Below, piece after piece: positions 17,611-26,619 of a stretch of DNA of 64,000 bases. Each line of letters opens with the position of its first letter. The stretch's first letter is position 1. The stretch comes from Paludisphaera soli (GTDB lineage: Bacteria > Planctomycetota > Planctomycetia > Isosphaerales > Isosphaeraceae): NCBI RefSeq assembly GCF_011064595.1, contig NZ_JAALJI010000035.1:1-64000 (forward strand). Direction: 5' to 3'. A model generated the notes under the pieces. That model worked only from the letters and a program-made list of their open reading frames with translations. It had not been told where the DNA came from and made no database searches. Both the position numbers and the translations under genes were made by a program.

Positions 17611-20244
17611 ATGTTCATGCGACGATCCGTCCTGCCGGCCCTGATTTGCAGCCTGCTCGCGACGCCCGCCGGGGCTCAGCCGGGGGTCGTGGTGTCCGTG
17701 ACGCCCGACGGGCCGGTCGCCTCGCTCCAGGCGGCGCGCGACCGGGTGCGGGAGCTTCGCAAGGAGGCCGGGGGCCGGCGCGAGCCGGTCGTGGTCCGGT
17801 TCGCGGCGGGGACGTATCGGCTGACGGAGCCCGTCGCGTTCGGGCCCGAGGACGGGGGCGTCGCCTATGAGGCCGAGCCGGGCGCGGAGGTCGTGATCGA
17901 CGGCGGTCGGGAGGTCGGCGGGTTCCAGGCGACGGGCGACGGCCTGTGGGTCGCGAAGGTTCACGCCGCCGCCGGCGAGCGGCCCTTCGAACAGCTCTAC
18001 GTCAACGGCCGACGCGCCGTGCGGGCGCGGACGCCGGACGAGGGCTACCACTACATGAGGAAGGCCGGGACGCCCGACCCGGGCCGCTCGTTCGTGGGGC
18101 GTCGCGAGGACCTGACGCTGGCGGGGCTGGAAGGGCTCTCGCCCGAAGAACTCCGCGAGGTCAACGTCGTCGCCTACCACTCGTGGGAGGTCTCGCGGCA
18201 CCGGATCGCGTCGTTCGACGCCGCCTCCGGCAAGGTCGACCTGACCGGCCCGGCGCCCTGGGAGTTCCTCAAGTGGGGACCCAACCAGCGCTACCATTTG
18301 GAGAACCTCCGCGAGGCTCTCGACCAGCCCGGCGAGTGGTTCCTGGACCGCGACGGCACGCTGGCCTACAAGCCGCTCCCCGGTGAAGAGATCGGCAAGT
18401 CCCGAATCGTCGCCCCCGTCGCCGGGTCGTTCCTGACGATCCAGGGCGATCCCGACAAGGGGGCGTTCGTCGAGGACCTGGCGTTCCGGGGCCTGACCTT
18501 CCGCCACGCCGCGTACAACCTCCCGGCCGAGGGGCACGCCGACCCGCAGGCGGCGGCGAGCGTCCCGGCCGTGGTGCAGGTCGACGGGGCCCGTCGGGTG
18601 GCGCTGGAGGGATGCCGGATCGAACATGTCGGCGTCTACGGCGTCTGGTTCCGTCGCGGCTGCACCGACTGCAAGGTCGAGCGCTGCGCCCTGGTCGACT
18701 TGGGCGCGGGGGGCGTGCGGATCGGCGAGGCGGGGAGGCCGGCGAGGCCCGAGCACGCGACGGGGAAGGTCGCCGTGCACGACACCATCATCCGGGGCTT
18801 CGGCCGCTGGTTCCCGGGGGCGATCGGCGTCTGGATCGGCCAGTCCAGCGACAATGCGGTGACGCACAACGACATCGCCGACGGCTTCTACACGGCCGTC
18901 TCCGTGGGCTGGTCGTGGGGCTACGCCCCGACCGACTGCAAGCGGAACGCGATCGACGACAACCGCCTGCACCATATCGGCCGCAACGTCCTCAGCGACA
19001 TGGGGGGCGTCTACACCCTGGGGCTCTCGGAGGGGACGAGCGTCAGCCGCAACGTGATCCACGACGTCGACTCGTACAACAAGTCGGGCGCCGGCGGCTG
19101 GGGCCTGTACAACGACGAGGGCTCCACCGGGATCGTCCTGGAGGACAACCTCGTCTGGAACACGACCACCGGCAGCTACCACCAGCACTACGGCCGCGAG
19201 AACGTCGTCCGCAACAACATCCTGGCGTTCAGCAAGTACGGCCAGGTCATGCGGAGCCGGGCCGAGGACCACCTCTCGTTCACCTTCGAGCGCAACGTCG
19301 TCTACTGGGAAGGGGGCCCGCTCCTGACCGGCGTCTGGACGGACAAGAACTTCCGGCTGGATTCGAACCTGTACTTCGAGGCCTCGGGCTCGCCGGTGAC
19401 GTTCGCGGGGAAGTCGCTGGAGGAGTGGCGGAAGGCCACCGGGCAGGATGCGCATTCCAAGATCGCCGACCCCTTGTTCGTGGATGCGGAGGGATATGAC
19501 TTCCGACTCAAGCCCGGGAGCCCCGCCGTCGCGATGGGGTTCAAGCCGTTCGACTTCTCGAAGGCCGGCGTGCGTGACGCGGCCTTGCGGGCCGAGGCCG
19601 ACGCCCCCCTGCCCGCCTCGACGCCCGCCCCCGAGCCGCCGCCGCTCTCGGTGTCGGAGGACTTCGAAGCGGTCGCCCCGAGCGCGACGGGCTATTCGCC
19701 CGAGTCCGCGGCGCTCTCGCACGGCGGCCGTCCCGAGCTGGTGGCGGTCACCGAGGAGGCGGCCGCGAACGGGCGGCGGAGCCTGAAGGTCGCCGACGCG
19801 GCGGGGCTGAAGAACGGGTTCGACCCGCACTTCTACTATCAGCCGCATTACGAGAAAGGGCTGGCGACCTGCTCGTTCGCCGTCCGGGCCGAGCCGGGGG
19901 CGACCTTCTACCACGAGTGGCGCGACGGCGCGAGCCCGTACCGGACGGGGCCGAGCCTCTGGATCGCCGACGGCAAGCTGAAGGTCCGGGGCCGCGCCGT
20001 GATGGACGCCCCCGCCGGCGAATGGCTGCGGGTGGAGGTTCGGGCCCGGCTCGGCGACGGCGCGGCGGGGGCCGAGCCGACCTGGAGCCTGGCCGTCTCC
20101 CGCCCCGGCGCCGACCCCCTGAAGCTGGACGGGCTGGCCGTCGATCCGGGCTGGAAGTCGGTCGACTGGGTCGGCTTCGTCAGCCCGGCGGAGCACCCCA
20201 CGGCCGTCTTCCTGGACGACCTGGAGCTGAACGTCCGGCCCTGA
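17611..20244 (+). CDS. Secreted right-handed beta-helix protein, probable carbohydrate-active enzyme
   Basis: A protein of 877 residues. Start 17611 is preceded by GAAGGAG. A signal peptide ([23 protein letters not shown]) directs export. Residues ~25-650 form a parallel beta-helix of the pectate-lyase-like/GH141-like type: an opening [19 protein letters not shown] with [14 protein letters not shown], then repeated coils such as [60 protein letters not shown] and ENLVWNTT-type turns, closing with [20 protein letters not shown]. After a Pro-rich linker (~660-690) comes a beta-sandwich that is probably a carbohydrate-binding or LamG-like domain. The likely substrate is a polysaccharide, acted on outside the cytoplasm. 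The exact activity is unknown. Confidence 0.85.
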   Translation: MFMRRSVLPALICSLLATPAGAQPGVVVSVTPDGPVASLQAARDRVRELRKEAGGRREPVVVRFAAGTYRLTEPVAFGPEDGGVAYEAEPGAEVVIDGGREVGGFQATGDGLWVAKVHAAAGERPFEQLYVNGRRAVRARTPDEGYHYMRKAGTPDPGRSFVGRREDLTLAGLEGLSPEELREVNVVAYHSWEVSRHRIASFDAASGKVDLTGPAPWEFLKWGPNQRYHLENLREALDQPGEWFLDRDGTLAYKPLPGEEIGKSRIVAPVAGSFLTIQGDPDKGAFVEDLAFRGLTFRHAAYNLPAEGHADPQAAASVPAVVQVDGARRVALEGCRIEHVGVYGVWFRRGCTDCKVERCALVDLGAGGVRIGEAGRPARPEHATGKVAVHDTIIRGFGRWFPGAIGVWIGQSSDNAVTHNDIADGFYTAVSVGWSWGYAPTDCKRNAIDDNRLHHIGRNVLSDMGGVYTLGLSEGTSVSRNVIHDVDSYNKSGAGGWGLYNDEGSTGIVLEDNLVWNTTTGSYHQHYGRENVVRNNILAFSKYGQVMRSRAEDHLSFTFERNVVYWEGGPLLTGVWTDKNFRLDSNLYFEASGSPVTFAGKSLEEWRKATGQDAHSKIADPLFVDAEGYDFRLKPGSPAVAMGFKPFDFSKAGVRDAALRAEADAPLPASTPAPEPPPLSVSEDFEAVAPSATGYSPESAALSHGGRPELVAVTEEAAANGRRSLKVADAAGLKNGFDPHFYYQPHYEKGLATCSFAVRAEPGATFYHEWRDGASPYRTGPSLWIADGKLKVRGRAVMDAPAGEWLRVEVRARLGDGAAGAEPTWSLAVSRPGADPLKLDGLAVDPGWKSVDWVGFVSPAEHPTAVFLDDLELNVRP

Positions 20245-20299
20245 ATGCGGGCCTCGCGGGTGGATTCGAAGAAAATGGCGAGATTGTCCGATCATCGAC

Positions 20300-20328
20300 T
20301 TGCGATGCGCGAATCGGATCGGTATATT
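20300..20328 (+). promoter_or_regulatory. Sigma-70-like promoter upstream of the small secreted protein
   Basis: TTGCGA at 20300-20305 and TATATT at 20323-20328 are separated by exactly 17 bases, in a locally AT-richer stretch. It reads toward the gene at 20443, leaving a leader of about 105 bases. Prediction by eye only. Confidence 0.5.
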
Positions 20329-20442
20329 GCCCTGCGAGCCACGCCTTCTCCGTTCGGAAGCGGCCGTTCTCGGCCTTCGTGCAATTCGGACCCGCGGCGG
20401 AATCCGCCGCCCGGCAGCGAGTCAAGATCGGGGCTGTTCGTC

Positions 20443-20889
20443 ATGAAGCCGCCCTCCATCCAGCCTGGGAACCGTCCGGGAGCGGGGATCCTCCTCGCCT
20501 TCCTGTGCGGGCTCCTGCTCGCGCCGAGGGCCGTCGAGGCCGGGTGCGGGGCGGCGATGGGGCTGGCCTCGCGATCGGCGTCGCTCGCGCGGCTGGAGAT
20601 CCTCGGCCACGACGCCCACGGCCCGATGGCGACGCCCGAGGAGGGCGCGCCCGCGCCCGTCCCGGACGGCGTCCCCCGATGCTCGGGGCCTTCCTGCTCG
20701 AACGACGTCCCCTCCCCGCCCCCCTCGGGCGGACTCCAGCCCGCGCCCGGGCGCGGCGAGGCCCTCTCCGCGACGCAGCTCGTCGCGGCCGACCCGCCCG
20801 GCCCCCTCGCCTTCCCCGTCTCGGACGAGCGTCTCGACCCTTCGGCCGAAGCCTCGCGCGTGTTCCACCCCCCTCGACGTCCTTCCTGA
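20443..20889 (+). CDS. Small secreted Cys/Pro-rich hypothetical protein
   Basis: A protein of 148 residues starting MKPPSIQPGNRPGAGILLAF, with a signal peptide ending near VEAGCGAAM. The middle is low-complexity, with GVPRCSGPSCSNDVPSPPPS (two close Cys, then prolines), and the tail is Pro/Arg-rich. It has the same plan as the proteins at 4508 and 7924. The sequence upstream to 20245 is open but lacks protein character. A promoter is predicted at 20300. It is followed 82 bases later by a 42-residue membrane peptide gene. Confidence 0.55.
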   Translation: MKPPSIQPGNRPGAGILLAFLCGLLLAPRAVEAGCGAAMGLASRSASLARLEILGHDAHGPMATPEEGAPAPVPDGVPRCSGPSCSNDVPSPPPSGGLQPAPGRGEALSATQLVAADPPGPLAFPVSDERLDPSAEASRVFHPPRRPS

Positions 20890-20971
20890 TCGAGCCTTCG
20901 CGCTCACCGTCCCATCCCGATTCCGATTCGTGCCGATTCGCACAAGAATCCCGGACGCATGGAGACCGATC

Positions 20972-21100
20972 ATGAAGAACGTGATGAAGCTGGGTTCGTT
21001 CGACGCCGCCCTGATCCTCCCCGACGACGCCGTGACCCGCCTCGGCACCCTGGGCGTCGTGGCCGGCGGCCTGCTGGCGCTGGTTGTGTTGATGTTCTGA
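20972..21100 (+). CDS. 42-residue small protein with C-terminal membrane helix
   Basis: A short frame with GGAGA seven bases upstream of ATG at 20972. It encodes MKNVMKLGSFDAALILPDDA and then VTRLGTLGVVAGGLLALVVLMF, a polar head followed by one membrane helix ending at the stop. The size, tail-anchored layout and good ribosome binding site argue for a real gene. It follows the secreted protein at 20443 and is closed by REP-like hairpins from 21114. Function unknown. Confidence 0.55.
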   Translation: MKNVMKLGSFDAALILPDDAVTRLGTLGVVAGGLLALVVLMF

Positions 21101-21113
21101 GGGGGCGTCGACG

Positions 21114-21485
21114 TCTTCCCTCCCCCCCGGCGGGGGAAGGTGGCCCGAAGGGCCGGATGAGGGGGAGGACGAGCACGGAATCCCGCCGGAGAAACCGGCG
21201 GGTCGGCCGTCGCGAATCGTCCTTCTCACCTCGTGGGAGAAGGTGAAAGGCCGGACGAGGGGGGCGTTTCGGAACGCCGTCGCTCACTCGTCTCGCCCGC
21301 CTGCATGGTCCCCCTCATCGACCGCTTCGCGGGCCTTCCCCCACCAGGGGGGAAGGGAAGACGAGCGAGGCACCGGCTGAACAGCAGCCGGGCGTGGACG
21401 CCGTCGCGTCCTCGCGCCGTCCGGCTTGATGGTCCCCCTCATCCGGCCTTGACGTCTCCTCTTCACCCACCGGGGGGAATGGGAG
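21114..21485. repeat. Cluster of four REP-like palindromic units
   Basis: Units lie at about 21114-21176 (reverse), 21221-21264 (reverse, shorter), 21306-21370 (forward) and 21427-21485 (forward, degenerate). The forward consensus is CCCCCTCATCCGGCC, a short C/G hairpin, then CTTCCCCC-ACCA-GGGGGGAAGGGAAGACGAG. Conserved joining segments (GACGAGCACGGA with a CCGGAGAAACCGGCGG hairpin; GCTTGATGGTCCCCCTCAT) recur in the cluster at 56255. The block fills the gap between 21100 and 21533 and may also terminate transcription. Confidence 0.85.
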
Positions 21486-21533
21486 ATATGGGGAATCCGA
21501 TTCTTTCCTCTTCAGCCGAGGGGTGGCGGCGGC

Positions 21534-22100
21534 ATGGCCTGGATTCGGACGATCAAGCCGGACGAGGCGGACGACGAGCTGAGGGCGGCGATGGCCGCGC
21601 AACACGCGCTTTATCCGGCGGAATATGACGGCCCGATCCCGGGGATCGACGCCGAGATGCCGGGGATCGTGGCGGCGCACACGCTGATCCCGCAGGCGCT
21701 GCACCACGCCTTCGCGACGTTCGGCTCGCTCATGGCCCCCGACCTGCCGCTCCGGCGTCGCGACCACGAGATGATCGCCCTGATGGTCTCGCTGACGAAC
21801 CGCTGCCGGTACTGCTCGGCCTCGCACCGGGAGTTCCTCAACCGCGTCGAGCTGGACGAATCCCTGGCGCGGGCGCTCGCGGAAGACTACGCGAACGCCC
21901 CGCTCTCCGAGGCCGAGCGCGCCATGCTCGACTACGCGGTCCAGATCACCCGGGACGCGACGCGGCTCTCCCCCGCCTGGCACGACCGGCTCCGAGCCGT
22001 CGGGTTCGACGACCGGGGGATCCTCCAGATCACCCTGATCGCGTCGTGGTTCAACGCGATCAACCGCACGGCCGATGCGCTGGGGGTCGGCCGGGACTGA
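21534..22100 (+). CDS. AhpD/carboxymuconolactone decarboxylase-like (peroxidase-related) protein
   Basis: A protein of 188 residues with GAGGGGTGG upstream. It is an all-helical protein of the AhpD-like superfamily. The catalytic signature is [12 protein letters not shown] (CxxC-x-x-H type, around residues 97-107), in which two cysteines and a histidine perform thiol-dependent peroxide reduction. Flanking segments fit: [18 protein letters not shown] before, and [18 protein letters not shown] after. It most resembles uncharacterised peroxidase-related enzymes. The reductant is unknown. Confidence 0.85.
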   Translation: MAWIRTIKPDEADDELRAAMAAQHALYPAEYDGPIPGIDAEMPGIVAAHTLIPQALHHAFATFGSLMAPDLPLRRRDHEMIALMVSLTNRCRYCSASHREFLNRVELDESLARALAEDYANAPLSEAERAMLDYAVQITRDATRLSPAWHDRLRAVGFDDRGILQITLIASWFNAINRTADALGVGRD

Positions 22101-22212
22101 GGCCGATCAGGCCGATCGGGGTTGGAAGCGGAAGGCCGGATGGGGACAATGGCGGCCTCTCCCCGCGCTCAGGTCCCATCCCGTCCACCCGCCCCCGCTT
22201 GGAGCCCGATTG

Positions 22213-23415
22213 ATGTCCGACGCCGCGAATCGCCCCCATGTCCGCACCCAGGCCGTCTGGGCGGGCGAAGGGGGCGTCTTCATGGGACGCGCCACGCAGG
22301 TCCCGGTCGTCCACAGCGTCTCGTTCGGCTACGACGACCTGGACGAGTGGAAGGCGGCGTCGCTGGGGGAGGTCCCGGGGCACATCTACGGCCGGAACAC
22401 CAACCCGACGGTCGCCGTGTTCGAGGAGAAGGTCCGGGTGCTGGAGGGGGCCGAGGCCGCCACCAGCTTCTCCACCGGCATGGCCGCGATCAGCGACACC
22501 CTGTTCACCCTGCTGGAGCCGGGCCAGAGGGTCGTCTCGGTGGTCGACACCTACGGCGGCACCAACCGGATGTTCAGCGAGTTCCTCCCCCGCGTCGGCG
22601 TGGAGGCGACGCTTTGCCCGACCGCCGATCACGACGCCATCGAGGCGGCGATCGACGAGGCCCCGCGCGTGCTCTACCTGGAGAGCCCCACCAACCCGAC
22701 GTGCAAGGTGCTGGACCTCGCCCGGCTGGCCGCCCGCGCCCGGTCGAAGGGGGCGATCGTGGTGGTCGACAACACGTTCGCCACGCCCATCAACCAGCAC
22801 CCGCTGGAGCTGGGCGCCCATCTGGTCCTCCACAGCGCGACCAAGTTCCTGGGGGGCCACGCCGACGCCCTGGGGGGTGTGGTCGCCGGCGACAAGGACC
22901 TGGTCGAGTCGATCTTCCGCCGCCGCGAGATCACCGGCGCGACCCTCCACCCGGAAGCCGCCTACCTCCTGCTGCGCGGGATGAAGACCCTGGCCCTGCG
23001 CGTGGAGCGGCAGAACGCCAACGCGATGACCGTCGCCCGCTGGCTCGCGGCCCGTCCCGAGGTCGCCGACGTCTTCTACCCCGGCCTGGAAAGCCACCCC
23101 GGCCACGACGTGGCGAAGCGGCAGATGCCGGGGGGCTTCGGCGGCGTCTTGAGCTTCCAGCTCCACGGCGATTTCGACGTGGTGAAGCGGTTCCTGCCGC
23201 GCCTGCGGTGGGCGCATCGGGCGGCCAACCTGGGGGCCGTCGAGACCGTCGTCGCGCCGCCGGCCACCGGCTCGCACGTCGAGCTGACCGCCGCCGAACG
23301 CGCCGCGCTGGGCATCCCCGAGACCCTCGTCCGCTACTCCTGCGGCATCGAGGACGTGAACGACCTGATCGCCGACCTGGCGCAGGCGCTGGAAGCCTCG
23401 CGGCGCGGGGCCTGA
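22213..23415 (+). CDS. Cystathionine gamma-synthase family PLP enzyme
   Basis: A protein of 400 residues; start 22213 has TTGGAG 8 bases upstream. It is a PLP-dependent enzyme of the Cys/Met metabolism family: phosphate-cradle YGRNTNPTV (~59-67), SFSTGMAAIS, VDTYGGTNRMF, VDNTFATP (Asp binding the PLP ring nitrogen), catalytic Lys211 in HSATKFLGGH, and YSCGIEDVNDLIADLAQAL at the C-terminus. Such enzymes act as cystathionine gamma-synthase, beta- or gamma-lyase, or methionine gamma-lyase, which cannot be separated reliably by motif. A second family member, metY, lies at 28236, so this copy may serve transsulfuration while metY uses sulfide. Confidence 0.9.
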   Translation: MSDAANRPHVRTQAVWAGEGGVFMGRATQVPVVHSVSFGYDDLDEWKAASLGEVPGHIYGRNTNPTVAVFEEKVRVLEGAEAATSFSTGMAAISDTLFTLLEPGQRVVSVVDTYGGTNRMFSEFLPRVGVEATLCPTADHDAIEAAIDEAPRVLYLESPTNPTCKVLDLARLAARARSKGAIVVVDNTFATPINQHPLELGAHLVLHSATKFLGGHADALGGVVAGDKDLVESIFRRREITGATLHPEAAYLLLRGMKTLALRVERQNANAMTVARWLAARPEVADVFYPGLESHPGHDVAKRQMPGGFGGVLSFQLHGDFDVVKRFLPRLRWAHRAANLGAVETVVAPPATGSHVELTAAERAALGIPETLVRYSCGIEDVNDLIADLAQALEASRRGA

Positions 23416-23422
23416 TGGGGAG

Positions 23423-24655
23423 TCAGGCGACCGGCGAGGCGTCGGTCGCCGTCCTCGGGACTTCGGCCATGGCCGACGCCCCGAAGACGGCGACGATCCC
23501 CGAGGCCGCCAGGGCGGCGATCATGGGGACGCTCGGGTAGTGGTAGCGGTCGCCCCCCACGGTCGCCATGTGGACGGCCGCGAAGTAGGCCCAGAAGACG
23601 ATCGGCGGCAGCCCGATCCAGCGGCGGAAGCCTAGCCGGCGGAGGGCGTGCACCGCCCCGACGACCGCCGCCAGCATGGCCGCGCCGAAGTAGAGGGCGC
23701 TGGCCAGCTTCATAGGCCCCAGGACGCCGCGGCCGAAGACGCGGGTCAGCCCCGCCTGGTTCCAGACGACCCCGATGCTCTCCCGGGAGTGGGTCATGAT
23801 GAACTTCTTGACGAGGCCGACGGCGAACCGCTCCGGGTGCTCCAGGACGTACTGCCGGCCCTCGCGTTTCAGGAGCGCGTCGCGCTCGACTTCGTTCAGC
23901 TTCTCGACCCGGGGCGGCAGCGGCATGTAGCCGCCATTGGAGTCTGGGTTGTTGCCCATCCAGAAGTTGGCCCCGCCGTTGGCCGAGATCAGGACGGGGC
24001 TGCCGAAGATCCGGGCGTTGCGGGCCGCCCAGGGGGCGATCAGGATCGCGACGACGAGCACGACGCCCGCCGCCTCGGCCGTGTTCGCGACCAGGCCGCC
24101 CCGGCGCATGTCGGGGTCGACGACGCGCCGCCACCAGAGCAGCGCGGGCATGGCGAGGGCGAGCGGCCGGACGTAGCTGGCCCCGGCCGTCAGCGCGCCC
24201 ACGGCGGCGATCCGCAAGGCCGTCGGCCAGCGGTCGCGGCCCTCGGCGTAGAGCGCGCACAGGATCAGGAAGTTGAAAGGCAGCTCGCTGGCGAGGATCG
24301 TCGTGAATTGAATTTGGCCCGGCCAGGCCGCCAGGATCAGGCCCGTGATCACGCCGGCCCGCGGCCCGAACCACCCGTGGGCGAGCGTCATCGCGAGCCA
24401 GACCGTCCCGACGCCGAGCGCCACGTTCAGGGCCACGATCGGCCCGTAGCCCACCCCGAAGGCCTTGTAGAGCGTCGCGTAGATCGCGGACGTCCCCACC
24501 GGCCAGTAGACCGAGGGCACGCCAGGCTTGAACCCGTAGCCGTCCCCCGCAGCGATGTTTCGCGCGAGGATGTCGTAGGCGGCGCTGTCCGACTCGGGGA
24601 CGACCGGCACGACGACGCCCCAGGCGACCCGGAGGGCCAGGGCCAGGGCCAGCAC
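23423..24655 (-). CDS. Membrane glycosyltransferase, GT39/ArnT-like (dolichyl-phosphate-mannose type)
   Basis: About 410 residues with a GTG start as drawn. It is an integral membrane protein with about ten hydrophobic helices. The first periplasmic loop has the catalytic acidic signature of GT-C enzymes (VVPESDSAAYDILARNIAAG), then GTSAIYATLYKAFG. Such enzymes transfer a sugar from a polyprenyl-phosphate donor to lipid or protein outside the membrane. The N-terminus is uncertain. A better start (ATG at 24732, MASHHSDLPPEP) lies in another frame, and one extra base in either the G6 (24661-24666) or G7 (24703-24709) run would join it to this gene. The nearby HAD-UbiA gene could make a polyprenyl-phosphate sugar donor. 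Confidence 0.8.
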   Translation of the reverse strand: MLALALALRVAWGVVVPVVPESDSAAYDILARNIAAGDGYGFKPGVPSVYWPVGTSAIYATLYKAFGVGYGPIVALNVALGVGTVWLAMTLAHGWFGPRAGVITGLILAAWPGQIQFTTILASELPFNFLILCALYAEGRDRWPTALRIAAVGALTAGASYVRPLALAMPALLWWRRVVDPDMRRGGLVANTAEAAGVVLVVAILIAPWAARNARIFGSPVLISANGGANFWMGNNPDSNGGYMPLPPRVEKLNEVERDALLKREGRQYVLEHPERFAVGLVKKFIMTHSRESIGVVWNQAGLTRVFGRGVLGPMKLASALYFGAAMLAAVVGAVHALRRLGFRRWIGLPPIVFWAYFAAVHMATVGGDRYHYPSVPMIAALAASGIVAVFGASAMAEVPRTATDASPVA

Positions 24656-24986
24656 GGCGAGGGGGGCCCAGCCTGTCGTTGAGGTCGCGCCGTCCGGGGC
24701 TCGGGGGGGAGGTCTGAGTGGTGGGACGCCATGAGGGTTCGCCGTCTCCTGCGGTGCGGGGCGTGGCGGTCCGACCCGATGAAGAGGACCCCACGGGGGG
24801 GCGCCGGATGCCGGGCGCGAAAAAGAGCCTCGCTGGGGAGGCCAGCGGATCGAGGATACTATAAACTAAGCATTCTGGGCAATCATCCACCCGATGGCGG
24901 CGCGAACGCCCCCTCGGCCGGGCGAAGTCGCCTGCGAGCAGCCTTTTTCAGCCTTCACGTGACGCTTGTTTGAGGTGATGGGACCT
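24656..24986. other. Divergent intergenic region between the glycosyltransferase and HAD-UbiA genes
   Basis: This gap should hold both divergent promoters. An AT-richer patch (GGATACTATAAACTAAGC around 24852-24870) is the best promoter candidate, including TATAAA. GAGGTG at 24972-24977 is the ribosome binding site for ATG 24987. The left ~80 bases may be part of the glycosyltransferase gene (see that entry). Confidence 0.35.
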
Positions 24987-26405
24987 ATGGAGACGATCGC
25001 CGCCGAGCGAGACCGCCCCCTCTGCGTGGATCTCGACGGGACCTTGATCGCGACCGACCTCCTCTGGGAATCGTACTTCGCCCTGGCCCGCAGCCGCCCG
25101 ACGGCCCTGCTCCTCTCCCCCGCCTGGTTGCTCAAGGGGCGGTCGCGGCTGAAGAGCGAGATCGCCGATCGGGTCGTCCTGGACATCGGCACGCTCCCCT
25201 ATCGTGAGGCCGTGGTGGACTTCCTGAAGGCCGAGAAGGCCCGGGGGCGGCGAATCGTGCTGGCGACCGCCTCCGACCGCCGGTTCGCCCAGGCGGTCGC
25301 GGACCACCTCGGCCTCTTCGACGAGGTGATCGCCTCCGACGCCGGGGAGAACCTCAAGGGCCTCACCAAGCTGGCCGCGCTGGAGGCCCGGTTCGGCCGC
25401 GGCGGCTTCGCCTACCTCGGCGACTCGACGGCTGACCTGCCGATCTGGGAGGGCGCCGGCGAGACGCTCCTGGTCGACTCCCAACCCGGCGTGGTCCGGC
25501 GCGCCTCGGCCTTCCGCGAGCCGTCGAGGGTCTTCGAGGGGACGCGCGTGGGGCCCCGGGCGCTGATCAAGGCCCTGCGTCCCCATCAGTGGGCGAAGAA
25601 CATCCTGTTGTTCGTTGCCCTGATGGCCTCGCACCGGTTCTTCGACCTCGCCTCCTGGCTGAGCTGCCTGACGGCGTTCGCGGCCTTCTCGGCCGCCGCG
25701 TCGGCCGTCTACATCCTGAACGACCTGCTCGACCTGGAGTCGGACCGCAAGCATTCGCGCAAGCGGAGGCGGCCGTTCGCCAGCGGGGCCGCGCCGATCC
25801 CCATCGGCGTGGTCATGATCGGCGCCTTGCTGGCGGCCTCGGCCGTGGCGGCCGCGTTCCTCCCCGCGCGGTTCGGGGCGCTTCTGGTGCTCTACCTGGT
25901 CCTGACCACGCTGTATTCCGTGTATCTGAAGCGGAGGCTGATGGTCGACGTGATCTGTCTGGCGGGGCTGTACACGCTCCGGATCCTGGCCGGCGGCGAG
26001 GCGGCCTCGGTGATCATCTCGCCCTGGCTGATGGCCTTCTCGATGTTCCTCTTCTTGAGCCTGGCGTTCGCCAAGCGATACGCCGAGCTGACCGGCGCGA
26101 GCGAGTCCGGCGGGAAGATCGCCGGGCGGGGGTACTGGCCGTCGGACGTCGACCTGATCCGCTCGTTCGGGCCGATCAGCGGCTACCTCTGCGTGCTCGT
26201 CTTCTGCCTCTATCTCAACAGCCCGGACGTCCGCTTGTACTATCGCCGACCGGACCTCCTCTGGTTGATGTGCCCGATCCTCCTCTACTGGATCTCGCGG
26301 GTCTGGTTCCTGGCCTGCCGGGAGCAACTCGCCGACGACCCCGTCGTCTTCGCGCTCCGGGATCGGAACAGCCATGCCTGCGGCCTCCTGTTCGCCGCCA
26401 TCTGA
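24987..26405 (+). CDS. HAD hydrolase-UbiA prenyltransferase fusion (DPPR synthase-like)
   Basis: About 472 residues. ATG 24987 is chosen because GAGGTG lies 9 bases upstream; the frame is open to a TTG at 24966. Residues ~10-190 are a HAD phosphatase: CVDLDGTLIATD (nucleophile Asp), ATASDRRF, and LGDSTADLPIWEGAG. Residues ~195-470 are a UbiA-type membrane prenyltransferase with about eight helices, the Asp-rich motif NDLLDLESDRKHSRKRRRPF (~245) and second motif YSVYLKRRLMVDVICLAGLY. The closest known activity for this architecture is transfer of phosphoribosyl to polyprenyl phosphate with dephosphorylation, giving a polyprenyl-phosphate sugar donor. That assignment is by family and not proven here. 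Confidence 0.85.
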   Translation: METIAAERDRPLCVDLDGTLIATDLLWESYFALARSRPTALLLSPAWLLKGRSRLKSEIADRVVLDIGTLPYREAVVDFLKAEKARGRRIVLATASDRRFAQAVADHLGLFDEVIASDAGENLKGLTKLAALEARFGRGGFAYLGDSTADLPIWEGAGETLLVDSQPGVVRRASAFREPSRVFEGTRVGPRALIKALRPHQWAKNILLFVALMASHRFFDLASWLSCLTAFAAFSAAASAVYILNDLLDLESDRKHSRKRRRPFASGAAPIPIGVVMIGALLAASAVAAAFLPARFGALLVLYLVLTTLYSVYLKRRLMVDVICLAGLYTLRILAGGEAASVIISPWLMAFSMFLFLSLAFAKRYAELTGASESGGKIAGRGYWPSDVDLIRSFGPISGYLCVLVFCLYLNSPDVRLYYRRPDLLWLMCPILLYWISRVWFLACREQLADDPVVFALRDRNSHACGLLFAAI

Positions 26406-26619
26406 AGGCGAAGCGACGGGCCAGGAAGCCGGCGAGATCCGCCCCTCGCGCGAGCCGGGGCGGCCCCGCCGTCGCGGGCGAGCGTCGACATCCCTCCTCG
26501 GAGAGGCCCGGAACGACGGGGTCCATAGGACTCGAGTTCATTCGAGGCCCCGGCGCCCGGTCCCGTCCGACGAATCCTCGCCGAGATCCCCGACCGGTCC
26601 GCAGGTTCCGGGACTCGAC

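Noticed and set aside
17395-20295. A 966-residue minus-strand open frame opposite the beta-helix gene
   Set aside because: The plus strand encodes a signal peptide and coherent beta-helix coils. The antisense frame is Arg/Val/Asp-rich filler caused by high third-position GC.
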